The notes beneath the pieces were generated by a model, which worked only from the letters and a program-made list of their open reading frames with translations, was not told the origin of the DNA and did no database searches. The translations under genes were made by a program, and so were the position numbers. A stretch of DNA of 64,000 bases from Saccharomyces mikatae IFO 1815 (lineage: Eukaryota > Ascomycota > Saccharomycetes > Saccharomycetales > Saccharomycetaceae). Positions 49,623-60,296 of this stretch are shown here, piece by piece. Each line of letters starts with the position of its first letter. Positions within the stretch are counted from its first letter, which is position 1. The stretch is taken from contig NC_079261.1 of the NCBI RefSeq assembly GCF_947241705.1, positions 62,001 to 126,000 on the forward strand. The letters run 5' to 3'.

Positions 49623-51917
49623 ATGGATGTGCTAACTGATAGCGTAGAAAATACGTTGAAGAACTTACAAAGTAAGAGAAATTTTCTTGCAGAGCAAAGA
49701 GAGCAATATATAAATATCAGAGGTCGATTGATTAGCTTTAGCAATGATAATGATGAAGGTGATGGTGAAGAAAGACTTGAAGATCAAGGAGTTGTGTTTG
49801 GTGATATTATAATTTCCGCGAGCAGGATTTATCTGAGTATAGGCTATGATTACTATGTGGAAAAGACTAAAGAGGAGACAGTTGCGTTTGTTGATGATAA
49901 ATTAAAACTAATGGAGGACGCTATCGAACAGTTTGATCTTAAGATTAAAGAGGCTAAAAAGACTTTAGACGGTTTGAATTTTATGGAAACTGAATCTGGA
50001 ATTGAACAGGAGGACGACGACGATAACAGAGACTTCCTACCCTCAATGGAGATTAGAGAAGAATTAGATGAAGACGGAAATGTGGTAAGTAGTTCTATTA
50101 CCCCTACAACGAAAAAGGTATTACAATCAAATTACACACAAGAGGAGGAAAATTATGACTGTGAAAAGAAAGAACCACCATCAAAAGAACAGCAAAAATT
50201 AAATTCATTTGAAGAGAATTTGAAAGGCAAACTTTCTAGAAAGAGCACTGAAGTAAAGAGAGTAGTGGAGCCGTCTCAAGTGGATACGGAAAGTATCTAC
50301 ACATTTGCAGACCTAGTTCGGCAAATGGACCAGCAGGATGAATTGGAAGACGGCTCTATTGGTTCTGATGAGGTAAACTATGATTATGATGCGTTCGAAA
50401 ATACCGATTTTACTTTCAATGAGTATAACAGTGAAGAGGACGAAGATGACGAAGAAATTATAAGCCATTCCATTATACCTGGATTTGAGGCACAATCTTC
50501 ATTTTTAAAGCAAATTCAACAACTACGCGCACAAAAGCAACCTCAAGAACATAGTCTGGGTGAGGATAAAGTTAAAAAACCGTTGAAGCCTATTTTGAAG
50601 AAGTCCTCTATTATAGAAAAACCTGTTCAAAAACAGAAAAAGAAGCGAGTAGGATTTGCATCATCTTTGGATATTCATGAAGTGGAAAACTTGAAGGATG
50701 AGAACAAGCGGCAGATGCATACCATCATGGTTTCCACAGATGATAATACGAAATTTATGGGACTCGCTAATGAAACGACGTCAGATGAGTTCGATGGTGA
50801 TTTATTTGCCAAGATGTTGGGCGTCCAAGATGCTAATGAAGTGCATGATAAATATAAAAATGAAATGATAAGTCAAGACAAGGACAAAGACGAAACAAAT
50901 AGGTCGAATAAGAGAAATAAGGTTTCCAGATTCAAAAAAGACAGGGCATTTAACAAGCAAGGTACGCCAGCGAATGTCCGTTTCGTGAAGGCAAAGCCAG
51001 TGGTGAGCGACATACTAGAAGAACAGTCGGTTGTGAGAGATATTATAGAAAAGGAACCGGTTGTGGAAAACATGATAGGCAAAAGCCCTAGTCTGGGAAA
51101 TGGTGTAGAAACAGGACCGATGACCAGCGATATAATTGAAAGAGAGGCAGCAACAGATACTAAAGACAATCTTGAAAGTGCACTTAAAGGGAAAAAAATG
51201 AAATCATTACAGAAACCAAGAACATGTAAACTAAAGAGGAAGAAATTTGATCCCACAATTTTCGAGAATATAAGCGATGATGATGATGATGATGATAAGA
51301 AAACTGAAAGCAACCAAAGTAAAGGTGACAGTGATGAACAAGAAAAATTTCCTTCGAAGATTCAGGAGGTGTCTAGATCGATGATTCAAACAAGTGCGAC
51401 CCTAGGAGAAAAGCCGGTTAGAATTACGAATGTTGACTACCACGCATTAGGTGGAGACCTAGATGATATGGTCAAGGCATATTCTTTAGGATTATATGAT
51501 GACGATTTAGAGGATGACCCGGGAACGATAGTGGAGAAGCTCGAGGACTTCAAAGAGTACAATAGACAGGTGGAACTGCTGCGTGACGAAATCCGAGATT
51601 TTCAACTGAATAACCAGCCGGTTGTGGCAGATGAGGAGGAGGAAGAAGACGAGGGCAAATTTATGGTGGACATTGTTGAGCACGAGTACCCTGAAAGTTA
51701 CACGAATAACGAAGACGAAGTGGCACTACATCCAGACCGGCTGCAGGAGGCAGTCGCGATCGAGTACAGACGCTTGAAGGAAACGGCGGCCTCGAAATGG
51801 CAATCATCACCACTCACCACGCTTTCTGAAGGCGAATTGGAGCCCATTGACAAGTATGGGAACCCCATCAAGACGAGTCGCTTCCGCTCTCAACGACTTC
51901 GTATGGATAATGCATAG
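49623..51917 (+). CDS. BUD27: Unconventional prefoldin Bud27 (URI1 orthologue)
   Basis: The first ATG of the frame is at 49623, giving 764 residues; three codons before it start at GTG and are not used. The N-terminal 120 residues are prefoldin-like: a coiled coil, a short beta region (GDIIISASRIYLSIGYDYYVEK) and a second coiled coil. Long acidic, disordered stretches follow, with PLKPILKKSS...KKRVGFASS near residue 320-345, the URI box that binds Rpb5 or PP1. In S. cerevisiae Bud27 promotes assembly of RNA polymerases I-III and translation control. It is about 30 residues shorter than the S. cerevisiae protein, probably in the acidic linkers. Confidence 0.93.
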   Translation: MDVLTDSVENTLKNLQSKRNFLAEQREQYINIRGRLISFSNDNDEGDGEERLEDQGVVFGDIIISASRIYLSIGYDYYVEKTKEETVAFVDDKLKLMEDAIEQFDLKIKEAKKTLDGLNFMETESGIEQEDDDDNRDFLPSMEIREELDEDGNVVSSSITPTTKKVLQSNYTQEEENYDCEKKEPPSKEQQKLNSFEENLKGKLSRKSTEVKRVVEPSQVDTESIYTFADLVRQMDQQDELEDGSIGSDEVNYDYDAFENTDFTFNEYNSEEDEDDEEIISHSIIPGFEAQSSFLKQIQQLRAQKQPQEHSLGEDKVKKPLKPILKKSSIIEKPVQKQKKKRVGFASSLDIHEVENLKDENKRQMHTIMVSTDDNTKFMGLANETTSDEFDGDLFAKMLGVQDANEVHDKYKNEMISQDKDKDETNRSNKRNKVSRFKKDRAFNKQGTPANVRFVKAKPVVSDILEEQSVVRDIIEKEPVVENMIGKSPSLGNGVETGPMTSDIIEREAATDTKDNLESALKGKKMKSLQKPRTCKLKRKKFDPTIFENISDDDDDDDKKTESNQSKGDSDEQEKFPSKIQEVSRSMIQTSATLGEKPVRITNVDYHALGGDLDDMVKAYSLGLYDDDLEDDPGTIVEKLEDFKEYNRQVELLRDEIRDFQLNNQPVVADEEEEEDEGKFMVDIVEHEYPESYTNNEDEVALHPDRLQEAVAIEYRRLKETAASKWQSSPLTTLSEGELEPIDKYGNPIKTSRFRSQRLRMDNA

Positions 51918-52035
51918 TCATATGGAACAGAAAATAAATCAGAATCTATATTAACATATACGTATATATTTGTTGTGTATACATAACTAGTACAAAATGG
52001 AGACAGATGATAGAGAGCTAGAGAAGACACTAAAT

Positions 52036-53547
52036 TTACTCGTACAAGTCTTCATCCAATCTAGCAGCAGGGTTTGTTTCGATAAAGTCCAATGAGACTT
52101 TATGACCTAACAGCTCTCTGATGTTCTGAACCTTATATTTGATCATAGTGGGTCTTTCCAAGGACAACCCCCAACCAAGGACTCTTAGATCCTTTGGTAA
52201 GCCCATGGACTCTAGCATTTCTGGTCTGAACATACCGGAGTTACCGATTTCGACCCATTTCTGTAAACCCTCGTGCCAAGAAAAGATTTCCATTGATGGC
52301 TCGGTGTAAGGATTGTAGGTAGGCTTGAATCTCAAACCAGTGACACCCATTCTTTCGAAGAACTCCTCCATGAACTTGATCAGATCACCCAGGGTGATGT
52401 TATAGTCGGCAAGAACACCTTCCACCTGGTGGAATTCGGCCAAATGGGTGGCGTCGACGGCTTCGTTACGGAAAACACGGTCAATAGAAAACAATCTAGT
52501 AGGTTTTGGGTCTTTGGCTAGATCGTGTAGCATTCTGGCAGAGATGGCCGTAGAGTGGGTCCTTAAGACCAATTTTTGACACTCTTCCGGTTTCCAGTTG
52601 TAACGGTAACCGATGGAGCCGAATTTCCCCTGTTCATGAACGGCCTTGATGTTGTCCATGTAGGTTCTGTCAGTAGGCAAGTCAGCGGTCAGTGGATCCT
52701 TGATGTAGAAAGTATCTTGCAGATCACGCGCTGGGTGTTGTTGTGGCACGTAAAGGGCGTCGAAGTTCCAGAAACCTGTCTCAACGTACTGGTTTGAGGG
52801 CATTTCCGTGAAGCCCATGGAGAAGAAAATTTGTCTAAACTCTTCTCTAACTTTGTTCAAGGGGTGCAGAGCACCTGAGGATATTTGCACACCTTGAGAA
52901 TTGAAGTTGTAAGGCTTGAACTTCAAGTCTTTGTATGCATTGGTGGAGACCATATCGGAGGTAAGATCAGTTTCCAGCTTGGTTAGGTCGGTAGAGAACT
53001 CTGATCCTTTGGTAACATGGAAGTCTGTGATCTTACCTTGAGCAATCAGCTTTCTTTTCTTCAAGTCGTTTAAAATCTTGGCGTCGATGGTGTCCAGATG
53101 CGAGTTATCCTTGATCTGCGCTAGAATAGCTTGCGTTTCATCAGTAAGTTCGTTCAAGTCCGTGTTTTGCAATTTGGCGGACAGTTCTAGCTCGTTGGAG
53201 TTGTTCTTGGCAATCCAACCGTTCTTGAAAGCTCTGGCTTGACCGACTTTACCAACTTGAGGGCCCAGTTTGGACATCACATCTTTGATTTGCAGATGAC
53301 CCAACTCTTGGATGAGCTTGACCAGTTTGATTTCGTACGAACCTTCATTCAGAATTTGGGCACCTTCCTTGGTCAAATCGTACGTAACCGTGTCGACTTT
53401 GGAAAATTCTAGCTTGTTATGAGCCTTCAACGAGTTAAGAGCGGAAAGGACATCTTGAGAACCGTGCTGAGGGAAAATGGCTAGAGTGGACTTGATCTCA
53501 TCCAATTCGTCTAGTTTCTTTAGGATTTCTAATTGGAAGTCAGACAT
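52036..53547 (-). CDS. FRS2: Cytosolic phenylalanyl-tRNA synthetase alpha subunit Frs2
   Basis: 503 residues, normal length. The N-terminal 170 residues are winged-helix DNA/RNA-binding-like repeats. The class II catalytic core runs from about 215: motif 1 around [19 protein letters not shown], motif 2 [27 protein letters not shown], and motif 3 [12 protein letters not shown] near the C-terminus. Phe-binding FxxF/GFWNFD-type residues are present. It forms an alpha2beta2 enzyme with Frs1. Codon bias is strong. Convergent with BUD27 (118-bp gap). Confidence 0.97.
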   Translation of the reverse strand: MSDFQLEILKKLDELDEIKSTLAIFPQHGSQDVLSALNSLKAHNKLEFSKVDTVTYDLTKEGAQILNEGSYEIKLVKLIQELGHLQIKDVMSKLGPQVGKVGQARAFKNGWIAKNNSNELELSAKLQNTDLNELTDETQAILAQIKDNSHLDTIDAKILNDLKKRKLIAQGKITDFHVTKGSEFSTDLTKLETDLTSDMVSTNAYKDLKFKPYNFNSQGVQISSGALHPLNKVREEFRQIFFSMGFTEMPSNQYVETGFWNFDALYVPQQHPARDLQDTFYIKDPLTADLPTDRTYMDNIKAVHEQGKFGSIGYRYNWKPEECQKLVLRTHSTAISARMLHDLAKDPKPTRLFSIDRVFRNEAVDATHLAEFHQVEGVLADYNITLGDLIKFMEEFFERMGVTGLRFKPTYNPYTEPSMEIFSWHEGLQKWVEIGNSGMFRPEMLESMGLPKDLRVLGWGLSLERPTMIKYKVQNIRELLGHKVSLDFIETNPAARLDEDLYE

Positions 53548-53938
53548 CTTTACGTGGAAGGGGGAGGGGTAGGGGAAAGCCTTTACTGTATATATATATT
53601 ACGTATATATATATATATGTACATACGGATGCACTCACAAATTCACATATGCATTCACCATATGTATTACGTACGTTCAAGATTACGAGCAATGCGTTCG
53701 ATTTATTAATTTTTCAAGCACTTTGCACGTAGAGAGGAACAAAGCAACTGAGAAATGAGAGTGTGGAAGAAGAAAAAAGGAAAGTTTTTTTTTTCGCTTC
53801 TGTTTCTTTTCTTTTCTTATGCTTGCACTACTATGAGAACCAACCGGGTAAAACTAAAAAACCATGCAAAGCCGGGTTAGCTATAGTGTGACCAATTTCA
53901 CCAATGTCACCAATGTGACCGGTTCCGCTTTCCGACTT

Positions 53939-53948
53939 TAGCCGCCGA
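53939..53948 (+). promoter_or_regulatory. URS1 (Ume6-type) site
   Basis: TAGCCGCCGA, the exact 10-nt Ume6 core, 13 bp before a TATAAACA. It is 391 bp upstream of FRS2 and 560 bp upstream of the GAT1 start used here. Confidence 0.7.
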
Positions 53949-54305
53949 AGACGCCCCTAATATAAACAAGCTTTCTTTTATAAAAAAACAAAAGATAAAT
54001 GCAAAAGCATAAAACCATCTACCGGATTCTTCCATCGATGTACCGATACATGCAAAACTAAATGTTTCTTTTCTCCCTATCACATAAAAGCAATAACGAT
54101 TCAGGGAGAAAGCACTGGTTTCCAGCGTATTACTAGATTCGACCTACCTCTTATGTTATAACCATACATAACAAAGTTCAATTTCAGTGGACAACCCGAT
54201 CTCTTATACGCAATCAGGTGTGTGGGTGCATAGCCGATTGGTCCGGCAGATAACAAATGTGCTTACACCCAGTTCCCAACGTCAACAAAGCAGGAACAAC
54301 GAGCT

Positions 54306-54337
54306 GATAAGGGGTAGATAAGATAAGATAAGATAAC
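54306..54337 (+). promoter_or_regulatory. GAT1: GATA-factor site cluster upstream of GAT1
   Basis: Four GATAAG copies (54306, 54317, 54322, 54327) and one GATAAC (54332); the last four overlap by one base. Gln3, Gat1 and Dal80 bind this motif, and autoregulation of GAT1 by nitrogen GATA factors is known. It lies about 175 bp before the first ATG. Confidence 0.85.
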
Positions 54338-54508
54338 GAACAATTGCGTCCGACCACAGCCCGACGCATAGCAGATTGCACTGCTACCGCAGGTACTGCT
54401 GCTGGTACTGACAGCCACCACAATACATAGCAGCTGCGAGTCACATTTGTGCTGCCCGGCCCAGCCACATATATATAGGTGTGTGCCACTCCGGGGCCCG
54501 GTATTAAC

Positions 54509-56080
54509 ATGCACGTTTTCTTTCCTTTGCTTTCCCGGCTTTCCCCTATTTTGTTCGTCACATGTGTATATATAAATCTACCTATATATATACATTCTAC
54601 ACGGTGCACGGTAGTGAATAGAGCTATGAGCACGAACAGAGGCCCGAATCTCGATCCGGACGTGAATCTAAACAACGATATCTGGGACTTGTACTCAAGC
54701 GCCCAGAAAATATTGCCCAACTCTAAGCGTATTCTGAACCTTTCTTGGCGTTTGCATAACCGCACGTCTTTCCATCGAATCAACCGTATAATGCAACATT
54801 CAAACTCCATCATGGATTTCTCCGCGTCGCCCTTTGCCAGCGGCGTAAACGCCGCTGGCGCCTCCACCAACAATGACCTCGATGACACTGACACTGATAA
54901 TCAACAGTTCTTCCTTTCGGACATGAATCTCAATGGTTCGTCCGTTTTCGAGAATGTTTTTGACGACGACGATGACGATGATGACGTGGAGACTCACTCT
55001 GTTGTACACTCCGACTTGCTCAATGACATGGACAGTGCTTCCCAGCACGCTTCACATAATGCTTCTGGTTTCTCGAATTTTTTGGACACTTCCTGCTCGT
55101 CTCCCTTCGATGACCACTTTATTTTCACCAATAACTTACCGTTTTTAAGTAATAATAGCATTAATTATAATCATAATCATAATAGTCATAATAATACCAA
55201 TAGCAGCAGTAGCAGTAACAACAATAAGAATACAAATGCTAATGCAAATGCAAGCATAAACACTAATATTAATGTCGCCAATAGCCCTCTGCTGAGAAGA
55301 AATCCGTCCCCATCCATAGTCAAGCCTAGCTCGCGAAGGAATTCCTCTGTGAGAAAGAAGAAACCTGCTTTGAAGAAGATCAAGTCCTCTACTTCGCTGC
55401 AATCTTCAGCTACTCCGCCTTCAACTAACGCCTCATCCAACCCAGATATAAAATGCTCCAACTGCACTACGTCTACTACTCCTCTGTGGAGGAAGGACCC
55501 TAAGGGCCTTCCTCTGTGTAATGCATGTGGTCTCTTCCTCAAGCTTCACGGAGTCACGAGACCGCTGTCGTTGAAAACTGACATCATCAAGAAGAGGCAG
55601 AGGTCCTCTACTAAGATAAACAACAATATAACTCCACCTCCATCGTCGTCTTCGAATATAGGAGCAGCAGCAACGAAAAAGAAAAACTACACGGCAAGTG
55701 TGGCAGCATCCAAGAGGAAGAACTCGTTGAACATCGTCGCGCCTTTGAAGTCTCAGGACATACCCATTCCCAAGGTCGCTTCACCCTCCATCCCACAACA
55801 CCTTCGCTCTAACAATCGCCACCATCTCTCGAGCTCAGCACCCATCGGGGCCGAAACCTTTTCAAACTTCCAGCCTGATATGAATATGAATATGAACATG
55901 AACATGAACATGAATATGAACCTCCACAATACCTCAACATCCGCTCTTAGCGGCGAGGCCTTCTGGAAACCTCTAGACTCCACCATAGATCATCATTCTG
56001 GAGATACAAACTTAAACTCAAGCATCAATACCACTTCGAACGGCAATCTGAGCCTAGATTGGCTGAATCTGAATTTATAG
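54509..56080 (+). CDS. GAT1: Nitrogen-catabolite GATA activator Gat1
   Basis: From the ATG at 54509 the product has 523 residues. The opening [16 protein letters not shown] is hydrophobic and poorly constrained; a second Met at about residue 40 ([12 protein letters not shown]) may also be a start, and Gat1 isoforms from inner AUGs are known in S. cerevisiae. A single GATA zinc finger ([20 protein letters not shown], then CNACG) begins at about Cys316. Asn- and Ser-rich stretches and an acidic patch (DDDDDDDD, about 155-162) flank it. A Met-Asn repeat lies near 460-475, and the C-terminus [11 protein letters not shown] matches the known one. It activates genes for poor nitrogen sources. Confidence 0.95.
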   Translation: MHVFFPLLSRLSPILFVTCVYINLPIYIHSTRCTVVNRAMSTNRGPNLDPDVNLNNDIWDLYSSAQKILPNSKRILNLSWRLHNRTSFHRINRIMQHSNSIMDFSASPFASGVNAAGASTNNDLDDTDTDNQQFFLSDMNLNGSSVFENVFDDDDDDDDVETHSVVHSDLLNDMDSASQHASHNASGFSNFLDTSCSSPFDDHFIFTNNLPFLSNNSINYNHNHNSHNNTNSSSSSNNNKNTNANANASINTNINVANSPLLRRNPSPSIVKPSSRRNSSVRKKKPALKKIKSSTSLQSSATPPSTNASSNPDIKCSNCTTSTTPLWRKDPKGLPLCNACGLFLKLHGVTRPLSLKTDIIKKRQRSSTKINNNITPPPSSSSNIGAAATKKKNYTASVAASKRKNSLNIVAPLKSQDIPIPKVASPSIPQHLRSNNRHHLSSSAPIGAETFSNFQPDMNMNMNMNMNMNMNLHNTSTSALSGEAFWKPLDSTIDHHSGDTNLNSSINTTSNGNLSLDWLNLNL

Positions 56081-57496
56081 ATCCTCAAAAAAAAAAAGTA
56101 CTTGCTTTTCTCTACATTTCCTCTTCACATATATACACATTTCTAATAAAACTCTACGTATACAAAAAAAATAAAACGGAAGAACATTATATCTATTTCA
56201 CAAAAGAAACGAAAATGATGAAAAATATCATTAAGAAAGGTTAGAATGGTGTTTGGAAACTGTATCATCTTGCTTTGCAGTAAAACCAGACCCTGTAGTT
56301 GGCTCTGTTCTTCTCGACTTTGGCTCATTGCGCTAATGCAATGGAATAGCTTCCAGTGGTATGTTTCCATCATAAATGTATTACATTAGATAGCACTTCT
56401 CTCGGTTCGTCAATATATGACATACGTTCAAATAACCGAATATAAACCCTCACAAAAAAATTTGCCAAGAACCTAACTGGATTTCCCGCATAGTGGCTCA
56501 AAATATCTGTTTGAGATGAGTAGTTTTTCATATAAAAAATAAAATGCTATTCGTTTCCAGAGATGAGCAAAGTCCTAGAAGCTGTCACGCCAATAATAGT
56601 GCGCTGGGTATGATATTTAATGGTTTGACGAATCTCACCATTTAGCGAGAATAGTAAAGCATATGGTTTTTACTCATCTTTCCTACTTCTACTTTTAGAC
56701 AGATTCTCTTTGAGTAATTATAATATGCCTGGAATGGTTGGGAACCATTTAAAATATGGAGAGACTAGTTGTAGATTTCATCAATACTAAAAATTGAGTA
56801 CAGAAAACAATCAATTCTCTTGCAACAATTAAACATATCCTGAAATTAATACCCCTCGAGATGACTCTGGAACATCTAGTTTTTTCATTGCGCAGATAAG
56901 ACGGTTTAATATCTCGTTGCTATGCCACGGGTATCGAAACGTTCCTGCAGGAGCTGTGCTGTATCAAGAAATTCAGAAAATAAAAAATGTAGCCATGTAC
57001 TACACTTCACTTTTTTTCTAGCTTTTTTCAGGAACGTTGATTTGTGACTGTAACTGCGTACAGCAATATCCACATATAAAGAAGCCAGAAAGCTCCCTGA
57101 TGTGCAAGGCTTATAAATGCAAAAGTCGACACAAATTGATAGGTTGGACATACTTGAAAAATCTTTGAATTTTCAGAAGAGAATAAGTACCAACTCCAGT
57201 TGCTATTAACAGTACACTGCATATGAACTTATATATTTTACAATCTTGACGGGGAGGTGACCCTTGTGGGCGCCGTTGTTGAATAACTCACATTTAAAGA
57301 GTAAAAAATAGTGTAAAAATTGCAAAGGAGAACAAGAGTTATACCACTTTCTATCTTTAAATTCCATCAAGGATTGGATACTGTTTGGTTACATAATATA
57401 ACTGCATTATTATAAGATATCTGTACCAGTACACGAATGCAGCAATCTGAGATGATCTATCGATGATTAAGAATAACCTGCATTACTGATTCCTAT
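56081..57496. other. Gene-free region after GAT1
   Basis: 1.4 kb in which I see no supported gene. Open stretches on either strand are short, lack plausible sequence or use non-ATG starts. The first 150 bp are the GAT1 3' UTR with A-runs. The remainder is AT-rich non-coding DNA that in S. cerevisiae leads to PAU5. Confidence 0.5.
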
Positions 57497-57499
57497 CTT

Positions 57500-57859
57500 G
57501 TTTTACAGAGAGCCCATCCTCTTTTGCCTCGAAACTTCGCATTGTATCATTTTAACAGATGATTTCTGTTGCTATGCATTGAATGAAAAGCAGACTACTC
57601 TTAACGAAGAGAATTTTTCTTGCTTGTTATGATGGTAAAATTACCGTCTTTGAAAACAGCTCATACAATTTCAATCGGCTATGTTTCAGTTGGGTGGGCG
57701 GCTTGGAAAGAAGAATAGTGGATCAAGTGAGCTCTGATATCAGAAACGTAAATACCCAACTCAACCAAATTCACTTTCCGATTGAGCCAGAGTGATGGTT
57801 TCGAAGGCATCGGCCGTGACTGCGGTGACACCAGCAGCAATTTAAGTTAATTTTAGCTT
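57500..57859 (-). pseudogene. Relic of a PAU (seripauperin) gene
   Basis: Minus-strand translation gives the recognisable seripauperin order. First [11 protein letters not shown] just inside the lost start (57857-57859 is AAG instead of ATG), then [14 protein letters not shown] near 57753-57712, FQAAHPTET near 57700-57672 and IEIV*AVFKDGNFTI near 57664-57620. In-frame stops replace at least three codons (S5, Y or similar after HPTET, and E or similar before AVF), and a frame change lies between the signal peptide and VELG. Beyond 57600 similarity becomes weak, so the 3' limit is approximate. PAU5 occupies this locus in S. cerevisiae. Confidence 0.85.
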
Positions 57860-57929
57860 TTCATTTGTTGTTTTTAGAGTTAACGCTTCAGTGATGATCA
57901 TAAGCTTAAGTGAAATAAGAAGAATAGGG

Positions 57930-58240
57930 ACGTATTCTCGAACGTAGCTGACCAAAACTGTCATATTTGTTCAAGTTCTGTGAACAATTATCATCTCATA
58001 TATATGACGTACTGGGCATCCACTTCATACTCATAATCTCTCATCTCAAAATTCACCAATCTCTCACTCTTATATAAATTAAGAAGGAATGACTTATTCT
58101 TAATTATTATAAGTTACTAAACAACTATTTATCAACAAAGTTGATAATTCGTTTTGACAACAAGTTACTTCCCTATGATAGTATATATTAGGGTTGTCAC
58201 GACACCCTGGTATTAGTCGTGCCTGCAATTACATAAAACA
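57930..58240. mobile_element. Probable Ty3-type sigma LTR remnant next to tRNA-Pro
   Basis: The right part (about 58150-58240) contains GTTTTGACAAC, GTTACTTCCCTA, TATATTAGG, TTGTCA and GACAC in the order and spacing of the 3' end of a sigma element as I remember it. TAGCTGA and GAACAATTA further left also fit. It stops about 10 bp before the tRNA gene, as Ty3 inserts at tRNA start sites. The left border is unclear; TGTTG at 57866 is a candidate. No Ty3 coding sequence is present, so it is a solo LTR. Confidence 0.65.
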
Positions 58241-58250
58241 TCAATAATTT

Positions 58251-58353
58251 GGGCGTGTGGTCTAGTGGTATGATTCTCGCTTTGGGCAATCTTCTGCTCC
58301 GACAGAAGATCAAAGCATGCGAGAGGCCCTGGGTTCAATTCCCAGCTCGCCCC
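58251..58353 (+). tRNA. tP(UGG): tRNA-Pro(UGG) with 31-nt intron
   Basis: The acceptor stem starts GGGCGTG and ends CTCGCCC with discriminator C58353. The D-arm is GGTCTAGTGGTATGA. The anticodon TGG is at 58283-58285 in loop TTTGGG/T, and the T-arm is GGGTTCAATTCCC. The intron runs 58287-58317 directly after position 37; mature length is 72 nt. A T-run terminator follows at 58354. The A and B boxes are intact. The 103-nt gene length equals the corresponding S. cerevisiae locus. Confidence 0.96.
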
Positions 58354-58480
58354 TTTTTTATGTTTCAGTTTTTCCTTCAGATACCGATTCTTTTTTCTAT
58401 ATTTTCTTCGTGCGATTTTACTTACTAATTATTACGCGCTATTTCATAAATATATATTATATTGTGTTTTGTTTCTGCTT

Positions 58481-59980
58481 TCAACAATGAATAGCTTTAT
58501 CATAGGCGGCCATGTTAGCTTCCTTAAATGCCTCAGATAAAGTAGGATGAGCATGGCAAACTCTAGCAACATCTTCAGCGGATGCACCGTACTCTAGGGC
58601 TAAGCCAGCCTCGGCAATCATTTCACCAGCATTTGGACCAATTATATGGGCTCCCAAAATACGCTCAGTCTTGGCATCGATCAAAATCTTCACAAACCCT
58701 TCGGTATCTTGATTGGTCTTAGCTCTTGAATTAGCAGCGAAGGGGAACTTACCAATTTTATAGTCAATTCCAGCTTCTTTTAATTGCTCCTCGGTCTTGC
58801 CAACCCATGCTACTTCTGGGTGAGAATACATCACCGAAGGTATATTATTATAATTAACATGGCCATGACCAGTCTTCAACATTTCCACTGCTGCAATACC
58901 CTCTTCTTCGGCTTTGTGGGCTAACATTGGACCAAATGTAACATCTCCTACCACTTTAATGTGTGGGAACTTGGAATTGAATTGGTCGTCAATAACTAAA
59001 CGACCTCTTTTGTCTACTTCTAAACCAATCTTCTCAGCACCCAAACCAGCTATGTAAGGTCTTCTACCAACGGCAACTAACAAAACTTCGGCTTCCAGAT
59101 TCTCTTCTTTGTTTGTCTTAGTATCTTCTACAACAATTTCAACCACGTTCTTGTCGTCGTTTCTCTTGGCAGAAATGACTTTAGTGCTTAACTTGAAATC
59201 TAAGCCTTGTTTTTTCAAGAACTTCTGAGTGGCCTTAGCGACTTCTCCATCCATAGAGGCACCAATTTGGGGTTGGAATTCCACCACAGTGACCTTAGAG
59301 CCTAATCTAGAGTAAACTGAACCCATTTCCAATCCAATGATACCTCCACCAATGATAGTTAATCTTTTTGGAACTTCCTTCAATGAAAGAGCACCTGTTG
59401 AAGACACAATCTTCTCTTCATCTATTTCAATACCGGGAAAAGGTGTGACTTCAGAGCCTGTGGCAACTATGATGTTTTTAACATCTAATATGTGGTCTTC
59501 TTTAACAGTCCCTTCTAGTCCTTCCACGGGGCTAACTTTGATCTTGGTTTCATCTTCAAACGAACCATTACCTTTATAATAGGTAACTTTATTCTTCTTG
59601 AATAGAAGTTCAATACCTCCAGTTAGTTGCTTAACAGCGTCATCCTTAGCCTTCTGGAAGTTTGCCACGTTTATCTTAACATCACCAGTGACATCAATAC
59701 CTCTTTTTTGTGCTTCTGTATGCATTTGATGGTATAAATGAGAATTATTTAGAAGGGCCTTAGAGGGAATACATCCAACGTTAAGACAGGTACCACCCAG
59801 TTTGCCTCTCTTTTCTACGCATGCAGTGTTGAATCCCAATTGAGCAGCTTTGATGGCTGCCACATAACCAGCAGGACCACCACCGATGATGACTACATCA
59901 TGTGACTTGTTTATGGTCAATGTCCTGACGGTAGATGAAAAGGCACGCTTATTATTTAGAAGTGATCTAATTCTTAACAT
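58481..59980 (-). CDS. LPD1: Dihydrolipoamide dehydrogenase Lpd1
   Basis: 499 residues, standard length. A basic presequence (about 1-21) targets mitochondria. The FAD motif GGGPAG is at 33-38, the redox disulfide in GGTCLNVGC is Cys65-Cys70, the NAD motif GGGIIG lies near 210-215, and the C-terminal HAHPTLSEA gives the catalytic His-Glu pair. It is the E3 component of pyruvate, 2-oxoglutarate and branched-chain dehydrogenases and the L protein of glycine cleavage. Upstream are a canonical Gcn4 site TGAGTCA (60061-60067) and CCAAT (60151-60155). Confidence 0.98.
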   Translation of the reverse strand: MLRIRSLLNNKRAFSSTVRTLTINKSHDVVIIGGGPAGYVAAIKAAQLGFNTACVEKRGKLGGTCLNVGCIPSKALLNNSHLYHQMHTEAQKRGIDVTGDVKINVANFQKAKDDAVKQLTGGIELLFKKNKVTYYKGNGSFEDETKIKVSPVEGLEGTVKEDHILDVKNIIVATGSEVTPFPGIEIDEEKIVSSTGALSLKEVPKRLTIIGGGIIGLEMGSVYSRLGSKVTVVEFQPQIGASMDGEVAKATQKFLKKQGLDFKLSTKVISAKRNDDKNVVEIVVEDTKTNKEENLEAEVLLVAVGRRPYIAGLGAEKIGLEVDKRGRLVIDDQFNSKFPHIKVVGDVTFGPMLAHKAEEEGIAAVEMLKTGHGHVNYNNIPSVMYSHPEVAWVGKTEEQLKEAGIDYKIGKFPFAANSRAKTNQDTEGFVKILIDAKTERILGAHIIGPNAGEMIAEAGLALEYGASAEDVARVCHAHPTLSEAFKEANMAAYDKAIHC

Positions 59981-60296
59981 TGTGAACTGCTGATGTGTTC
60001 CTTTGACGATGAGAATAGAAGCAAGTGAACAATCACGTTTGTCTATGTTTTTATATAAGATGAGTCAGAGTAAGGAACAACTAACGAATTGTTTATTAGT
60101 ATAATATTACACCAGAGTTGCCTTAAAGTCTCTCCGCAGGGAGTTTCTCGCCAATGAGGACTCATCCGTTCGAAGTGATAATCACCTAAAACCTAAATGT
60201 CATTAACAACGAACTCACTTTTTATCACGTGACTAGTTTAATGCTGTACTACTTTGAAGGATATAAAAGAAAGAGACGATACCATTTCTATTAAGT
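59981..60296. promoter_or_regulatory. LPD1: LPD1 promoter with Gcn4, CCAAT and E-box sites
   Basis: On the minus strand a TATATAA lies at about 60050-60056. TGAGTCA (Gcn4) is at 60061-60067, GCCAATGAG (Hap2/3/4-type CCAAT) at 60150-60158 and CACGTG (Cbf1-type, ATCACGTGAC) at 60226-60231. Gcn4 and Hap control of LPD1 is known in S. cerevisiae. TATAAAAG at 60262-60269 points the other way, toward the small ORF at 60297. Confidence 0.7.

Larger units (their letters stand above)
53548..54508. promoter_or_regulatory. Divergent FRS2-GAT1 promoter region
   Basis: 961 bp without a known gene. From FRS2 outward: a (TA)n run (53590-53620); a Reb1-type CGGGTAA (53845-53851); three CCAAT boxes spaced 9 bp (53892, 53901, 53910); a URS1 core (53939-53948) with TATAAACA and TATAAAAA at 53961 and 53979; a 20-codon ORF at 53999-54061; and a GATA cluster at 54306-54337. 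A CCTATATATATACA TATA region is at 54580-54593, inside the GAT1 reading frame. Confidence 0.65.

Noticed and set aside
50873-51313. 146-codon minus-strand ORF in BUD27
   Set aside because: Poly-serine translation of the antisense of Asp/Glu/Lys-rich codons; an artefact of composition.
53590-53620. TA-rich run upstream of FRS2 as a mobile element edge
   Set aside because: It is a plain (TA)n microsatellite with no LTR-like borders.
57583-57795. 70-codon plus-strand ORF near the tRNA
   Set aside because: It is the antisense of the PAU relic, whose minus-strand blocks explain the sequence.
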